A stretch of DNA of 48,509 bases from an uncultured Acidobacteriia bacterium. GTDB taxonomy: Bacteria > Acidobacteriota > Terriglobia > Bryobacterales > Bryobacteraceae. Where the stretch lies: the NCBI GenBank assembly GCA_903925975.1, contig CAIYHG010000079.1, forward strand, positions 1 to 48,509, in the 5' to 3' direction. Within the stretch, counting starts at the first letter, position 1. The number at the start of each line of letters is the position of its first letter. The position numbers and the translations under genes are program-made. Below are positions 44,469 to 48,509 of this stretch, piece by piece. The notes below the pieces were generated by a model that made no database searches, was not told where the DNA came from, and saw only the letters and a list, made by a program, of their open reading frames with translations.

Positions 44469-45638
44469 TCAAGCGTTCCCGCCGGCGCCGCACGCGCGCG
44501 CTGTCGGCCGCGGGATTCGATACGCGTCGAGTAGCGCCGAGACATTCTGTCTCAGGTCGAACAACTGTTCCACCCTGGCGCGCCCCGCATCACCCATTCG
44601 CTGCCGGAGCGCGGCGTCGCCCAGAAGTTGAAGAATGCGCTGCGCCGCCGCCGCGGGCTGGCGCCGGGGAACGATAAACCCAGTGACCCCATCGCAGATG
44701 ATCTCCGGCTGGCCGCCCACATCCGTCGCGATCACGGGCTTTCGACAGGCCATCGCCTCCGCGTTGGTCCAGCCGAACGCCTCCTGCCAGCGGGATAGTT
44801 GGCAAACCACCTCAGCCGCGTCGTAGAGGCCTTCCCGAATCGGGTCTTCAACGAGCCCGGTCCATGTGACGTGGTCGCCAATCCCTGCGTCCGCGGCGTA
44901 TTCCGAATACGCTTTGCGCCACGCGCCCTCACCGGCGATGACGAACTGCACGCCGGGGTCCGAAGCGATTACCAGTCTGGCCGCGTCCAACAGATCGGGG
45001 ATTCCCTTTTCCGGGATGATCCAACTCACCTGAAGCACGATGCGGCGATTCTCTGGGATTCGATACTTCTTGCGTATCCCCGAGGGGTCACCCGGAGGTC
45101 TCGTCAGATCGACAGCATTATAGATGCGCGAGACGCGGCCTCTGGGGACCGACCCCAATGCCTCGTCAACCCGGGCCACGTAATCGGAGACTGGCACTAG
45201 TCCGGAAACCGGCCAGTAGACAGCGCGCCGAATTGCGCGCTTCCACAAGCTTGAGCGCGTTGGGATGTAGCCCTCGGGCCGAGAGGTCTGGTCCGTAAGG
45301 TAGATCCGGCTTACTGAGCGAAGCCTGGCCAGCCACAGGTGCGGGCCTGCCATATCCACGAAGTGCAAATGCACGATTTCGGGGTGATACCGGCACAGAA
45401 GTTCGTCGACTTGGCGGATGCCGGCCCAGCCGATACTGGCGCACGCCGGAGCCGCCTCAATCCTGACGCCCGGCAATTCCACGAAACGACGCACAGCGCC
45501 CGACGGCTTGTCGAGAAAACAGACGACGCTTTCCCATCCAGCGCCGGAAAGCTGCTCGGACAACTCCCGGGCGAACGTCTCCACTCCGCCGATCCGCTGC
45601 GGAACAACGCCGAAAATCGACAACACGCGATGGGCCAT
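44469..45638 (-). CDS. Glycosyltransferase family 4-type protein
   Basis: GT-B fold retaining glycosyltransferase of about 389 residues. The N-terminal half opens HRVLSIFGVVPQRIGGVETFARELSEQL, with the glycine-rich GGVE loop typical of family 4. The C-terminal half has QVSWIIPEKGIPDLLDAARL, then FVIAGEGAW and the nucleotide-sugar E-x7-E region EAFGWTNAEAMACRKPVIATDVGG. Sugar donor and acceptor cannot be told. The start at 45638 (MAHRVLS) is eight bases after the radical SAM gene; a longer frame to 45758 lies inside that gene. The pair is likely co-transcribed. Confidence 0.9.
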   Translation of the reverse strand: MAHRVLSIFGVVPQRIGGVETFARELSEQLSGAGWESVVCFLDKPSGAVRRFVELPGVRIEAAPACASIGWAGIRQVDELLCRYHPEIVHLHFVDMAGPHLWLARLRSVSRIYLTDQTSRPEGYIPTRSSLWKRAIRRAVYWPVSGLVPVSDYVARVDEALGSVPRGRVSRIYNAVDLTRPPGDPSGIRKKYRIPENRRIVLQVSWIIPEKGIPDLLDAARLVIASDPGVQFVIAGEGAWRKAYSEYAADAGIGDHVTWTGLVEDPIREGLYDAAEVVCQLSRWQEAFGWTNAEAMACRKPVIATDVGGQPEIICDGVTGFIVPRRQPAAAAQRILQLLGDAALRQRMGDAGRARVEQLFDLRQNVSALLDAYRIPRPTARACGAGGNA

Positions 45639-45646
45639 GGAAGACT

Positions 45647-46753
45647 CTACACCCGGCTCGGCGGGGTGTCGGCGCGGGAACCGCCCGTCGGCGGCGCCTG
45701 AGCCCGACCGGCAATCAGACAGCATCCGTCGATCCACACTTTCGACCGCTGCTTCCACAATTCTCGAATCGGCGATTGCTGAATATTGCCGATAGGCGGG
45801 CGGTTCGAGCAGACGGTAACATCCCCGTTGGCCTGGAATTGGAGCGTTGTCAGAGCGGCGCAGTTCGGTTTGGGCCCGTACAGATGGGCACGCGTCGTCA
45901 TCCCAAGTCCTCCGGGGTCTCTGAAGTACCGGATCATGGCAGTCAGGTGCGCTTCGGAATTCGCGATGCGCTCGCCGGCTCTCTTCAACTGAATCAACTC
46001 TTCGATCTTGGACACGGCGTTGGAGGGGTCGCGCGGCCAGTTTGCGCTGGTTTGAAACCAGAAAGGGTCGTACGGCGTGTTGTAGTTCTGTTCTATGGGC
46101 TGGTAGAGGACGTCGACGCCCTCACTGGTCGCCAGTCGCGCAACGTCGCGGAGATCGTTCAGGTTGTGCTCCATGACCACCGTTTTCAGTTGAATCCGAT
46201 ATTTCAGGCGCCGCTCGGCTCTCATCCGGAGAAGAGTATGGAGGGTCTGGATCGTTCTCTCGTAAAAATCGTCCCGCCCGCGGATCTTCGAGTGGACGGC
46301 GCCGATGCCATCGAGAGACAGCGTGATGCGCCAGGGGTTCGCCAGCGCCAGTTTCTCTGCGCCGGCCTGATCGCCCAGGTATCCGTTCGTCAGCGTTTCC
46401 AGCCGAAAGCCCAGGGCCACGGCATATTGGACAAGATCCAGGGCGTGGGGATACAAGAACATCTCGCCCCCGGAAAAAGCGAGGCCGACCGGGCCGAGCC
46501 ATTCGCGCAAATCGCGGAGGGCCTGTTTCCACTCCTCGATGCTCGGAGTATTCTCCCGGCCGGTATTCTTCCAGATATCGCAGTGCAGGCACCGCGCATT
46601 ACACCTTTCAGTGAGCAGAAAAATGATGGATGCCGGACGGCAGAAGCGGGAGAGGCGCCCGCCGGCGATAGACGGCAGGCGAAGCTGCACGGCGTTGTGA
46701 AGCCTGGGCCACGCGGCAGCAAGCGCTTCAACCATGTCTGCGTAATTTAGCAT
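45647..46753 (-). CDS. Radical SAM protein with SPASM-like C-terminus
   Basis: 368 residues. The radical SAM cluster is CNARCLHC (C-x3-C-x2-C) at about 52-59, with GLAFSGGEMFLYPH (the GGE SAM-binding motif) and TLSLDGIGAVHSKIRG further on. The C-terminal part has NCAALTTLQFQANGDVTVCSNRPPIGNIQQSPIRELW, which is the usual opening of a SPASM auxiliary-cluster domain, but the final cysteine group is short (DGCC) and the tail is a Pro-rich stretch, so the second cluster may be incomplete. The gene is divergent from alaC and immediately before the glycosyltransferase. A peptide- or sugar-modifying role is possible; no precursor peptide was seen. Confidence 0.85.
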   Translation of the reverse strand: MLNYADMVEALAAAWPRLHNAVQLRLPSIAGGRLSRFCRPASIIFLLTERCNARCLHCDIWKNTGRENTPSIEEWKQALRDLREWLGPVGLAFSGGEMFLYPHALDLVQYAVALGFRLETLTNGYLGDQAGAEKLALANPWRITLSLDGIGAVHSKIRGRDDFYERTIQTLHTLLRMRAERRLKYRIQLKTVVMEHNLNDLRDVARLATSEGVDVLYQPIEQNYNTPYDPFWFQTSANWPRDPSNAVSKIEELIQLKRAGERIANSEAHLTAMIRYFRDPGGLGMTTRAHLYGPKPNCAALTTLQFQANGDVTVCSNRPPIGNIQQSPIRELWKQRSKVWIDGCCLIAGRAQAPPTGGSRADTPPSRV

Positions 46754-46928
46754 AGATCGGCATAAGCGCTAGCGCGCCTCCACCCAACCCGGCAGCGCTG
46801 CTCGGCTCTGCGCCTGCGCAATTCCCGGCAACGCGACTGGGCTCGGCATTGCCGGCGCCAGCTAATTTGCCGTTTCTAATAAACCCCAGTCCCCTAATAG
46901 AAGAGTGCCCTCGTATAAAATGAAGTTT

Positions 46929-48116
46929 ATGACGTCTGAAACCTCGCAGGAGTTTTATCGAATTCAGAAACTCCCACCATACGTGTTCGCCGTGATCAAC
47001 GATATGCGCGCTAAGGCACGAGCAGCGCAGATCGACGTGATCGATCTGGGGATGGGCAACCCGGACGGCGCAACGCCCGCTCCGGTGGTCGAGAAACTCG
47101 TCGAGGCTTCCCGTCTGGCACGCAATCACCGCTATTCCATGTCGCGCGGCATCCCCCGGCTGAGGGAGGAAATCACCAAGCGCTACAAGACGCAGTACGA
47201 CGTCGACCTGGATCCGGAGAGCGAAGCCATCGTGACGATGGGCGCGAAGGACGCGCTGGCCCACCTGCTGTTCGCGGTGGTAGGCCCCGGCGATATGGTT
47301 GTATCGCCGAATCCCTGTTATCCGATTCACCAATACGGCGTGATCATGGCCGAAGGCGACGCGTGCCTTCTGCGGATGCCCGATGCCGCCACATTCCTAA
47401 GCCAGTTGGAGGATCTGTACCGTACCAGCGCGCGCAAGCCGAAGTTGATCCTGATTTCGTTCCCGCACAACCCCACCACCACGTGCGTGGACATGGATTT
47501 CATGAAGGAGATCGTCCGGCTGGCCAAGGCTCACGGCACGCTGATCGTTCACGATTTCGCGTATGCGGACCTGGGGTTCGATGGCTACAAGCCGCCGAGC
47601 ATCCTGCAGGTGGAAGGCGCCAAGGACGTCGCGGTTGAGATCTACACGATGTCCAAGAGCTACAACATGGCGGGCTGGCGCGTGGGCTACTGCCTGGGCA
47701 ACAAGAGGATGATAGCAGCTCTGGCGCGCATCAAGAGCTACCTGGATTACGGCGTATTCCAGCCCATCCAGATCGCATCCATCATTGCCCTGCGCGAGTG
47801 CGAAGCGGAGCCGGCAAAGATTTGCGCACTGTATCAGGAGCGGCGCGACGCGCTGGTGACCGGCCTCAACCGGGCGGGCTGGCCGGTCGAAACGCCGCGG
47901 GGCTCGATGTTCCTGTGGGCGCCCCTGCCGGAGCGCTTCCAGGCAATGGGCTCGCTCGAATTCTCGAAGCTGCTTCTCGAAAAGGCGCAGGTAGCGGTAT
48001 CACCCGGCATCGGGTTCGGCCCCATGGGCGAAGGCTTCGTGCGCTTCTCGCTGGTGGAAAACGAACAGAGAATCAAGCAGGCAACGCGATCCATCGGTCA
48101 ACTCCTGAAGGCATAG
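46929..48116 (+). CDS. alaC: Alanine aminotransferase AlaC (YfdZ-like)
   Basis: PLP class I aminotransferase that makes alanine from pyruvate with glutamate. It aligns along its whole length with E. coli AlaC as I recall it: RIQKLPPYVFAVINDM, DLGMGNPDGATP, YSMSRGIPRLREEI, NPCYPIHQYGV, VHDFAYADLGFDGY and the Schiff-base block MSKSYNMAGWRVGY, with the final Arg region EGFVRFSLVEN. The start is set at the ATG at 46929 since this gives ten residues before RIQKLPPY, as in E. coli; ATG 46920 and GTG 46905 are in frame and possible. It is one of only two plus-strand genes and is followed by a hairpin. Confidence 0.94.
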   Translation: MTSETSQEFYRIQKLPPYVFAVINDMRAKARAAQIDVIDLGMGNPDGATPAPVVEKLVEASRLARNHRYSMSRGIPRLREEITKRYKTQYDVDLDPESEAIVTMGAKDALAHLLFAVVGPGDMVVSPNPCYPIHQYGVIMAEGDACLLRMPDAATFLSQLEDLYRTSARKPKLILISFPHNPTTTCVDMDFMKEIVRLAKAHGTLIVHDFAYADLGFDGYKPPSILQVEGAKDVAVEIYTMSKSYNMAGWRVGYCLGNKRMIAALARIKSYLDYGVFQPIQIASIIALRECEAEPAKICALYQERRDALVTGLNRAGWPVETPRGSMFLWAPLPERFQAMGSLEFSKLLLEKAQVAVSPGIGFGPMGEGFVRFSLVENEQRIKQATRSIGQLLKA

Positions 48117-48127
48117 GTTCAATCCGG

Positions 48128-48158
48128 GCGGGCGCGCTACACAACGTGGCGCGCCCGC
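48128..48158 (+). terminator. alaC: Hairpin after alaC
   Basis: GCGGGCGCGC (48128-48137) and GCGCGCCCGC (48149-48158) form a perfect 10-bp stem with an 11-base loop, 12 bases past the alaC stop. No T-tract follows, so it may be a weak or factor-aided terminator. Confidence 0.6.
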
Positions 48159-48203
48159 ATCCGCGCCGCCCAAGTAGTTTACGCAAGATCTGCGGCCTTC
48201 CGA

Positions 48204-48309
48204 TTGACGCGGAGACGCCGAGACGCGGAGAAGAAAACCATTGGATGTGGATTCGCGCGGAATTTCGCCTGTTTGCCGCCCCGTGGTTCGGCCGCGGAGG
48301 AAGCGGAGA
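48204..48309. repeat. Second CGCGGAG-rich dispersed repeat
   Basis: TTGACGCGGAGACGCCGAGA opens at 48204, goes on to CGCGGAGA at 48231, and CGCGGAGGAAGCGGAGA closes at 48293-48309. The same opening and closing blocks are found at 15394-15473. The remaining bases of the 48117-48412 gap show no gene. Confidence 0.6.
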
Positions 48310-48412
48310 AAACAAGCGAACCCCGGCCCTTGTAATCCTAGTGTAGTGCGGCGTAGATCCTGTCGCTTATGAATACAAGCTGCAAAATGGGGACTGGCTC
48401 ACAGCTGTCCGG

Positions 48413-48509
48413 TTAGATCTCGAATAGATTCAGTTGGTTGGAGGAGTTGTCATAAGAGACGAGGTGGGCAGTGTTGTCAAACACCTCCCAAAGCGGAGCT
48501 TTTTCGAAG
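48413..48509 (-). CDS. C-terminal fragment of an unidentified protein, cut by window edge
   Basis: A minus-strand frame enters at the right edge and ends at TAA 48413-48415. It gives 31 residues, from FEKAPLWEVFDNTAHLV to SNQLNLFEI. The residue mix is that of an ordinary soluble protein and unlike the Arg/Ala-rich noise of shadow frames, so it is probably a real gene end. Too short to place in a family. Confidence 0.45.
   Translation of the reverse strand, partial: FEKAPLWEVFDNTAHLVSYDNSSNQLNLFEI

Overview
The window looks like chromosome from a GC-rich, respiring member of the Acidobacteriota, most likely near Bryobacterales/Solibacter. That placement is an inference from gene content, the protein style of the malic enzyme, ActB and Amt, and short palindromic repeats; it is not based on a marker-gene search. 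Almost every gene lies on the minus strand. Only an aldo/keto reductase and an alanine aminotransferase (alaC) read on the plus strand. No rRNA, tRNA, CRISPR array, transposase or phage gene was seen.

Region 1 (1-17016) is core metabolism and repair: a malic enzyme cut by the window edge; the pair proC-rocD (ornithine to proline); a glycine-zipper lipoprotein; ilvD; an addB-addA double-strand-break repair pair; a small YdhR-like protein; leuS; and a divergent tryptophanase/tyrosine phenol-lyase family enzyme. Region 2 (17178-22696) holds the plus-strand aldo/keto reductase and, convergent with it, a nitrogen-linked run: PII protein, two tiny membrane proteins, ammonium transporter, a tail-anchored TPR protein, another tiny membrane protein, a CPA2 cation/proton antiporter and a ribbon-helix-helix protein. 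Region 3 (23135-31791) has cytochrome bd oxidase (cydAB), a DUF2892 membrane protein and an RND efflux operon (outer-membrane factor, adaptor, pump).

Region 4 (31902-44405) is the most striking part. A cbb3-type oxidase operon (ccoI, ccoS, ccoN, ccoO, a one-heme ccoP-like gene) runs without a break into a full Alternative Complex III operon (actA-actF) and ends with a SafE-like membrane protein. Nearly all junctions are 1- or 4-base overlaps. This predicts one co-expressed quinol-to-oxygen chain: ActC/ActF in the membrane with quinol, ActB Fe-S clusters, ActA/ActE hemes, CcoP/CcoO hemes, CcoN active site. ActB also keeps an N-terminal four-cysteine motif that, as I recall, typical ActB proteins have lost. 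A roughly 100-base palindromic element sits inside the actE 5' region, and relatives of it lie after leuS and before cydA.

Region 5 (44469-48509) has a glycosyltransferase and a radical SAM/SPASM-type protein, alaC on the plus strand, a repeat-bearing intergenic stretch, and the last 31 codons of an unidentified minus-strand gene.
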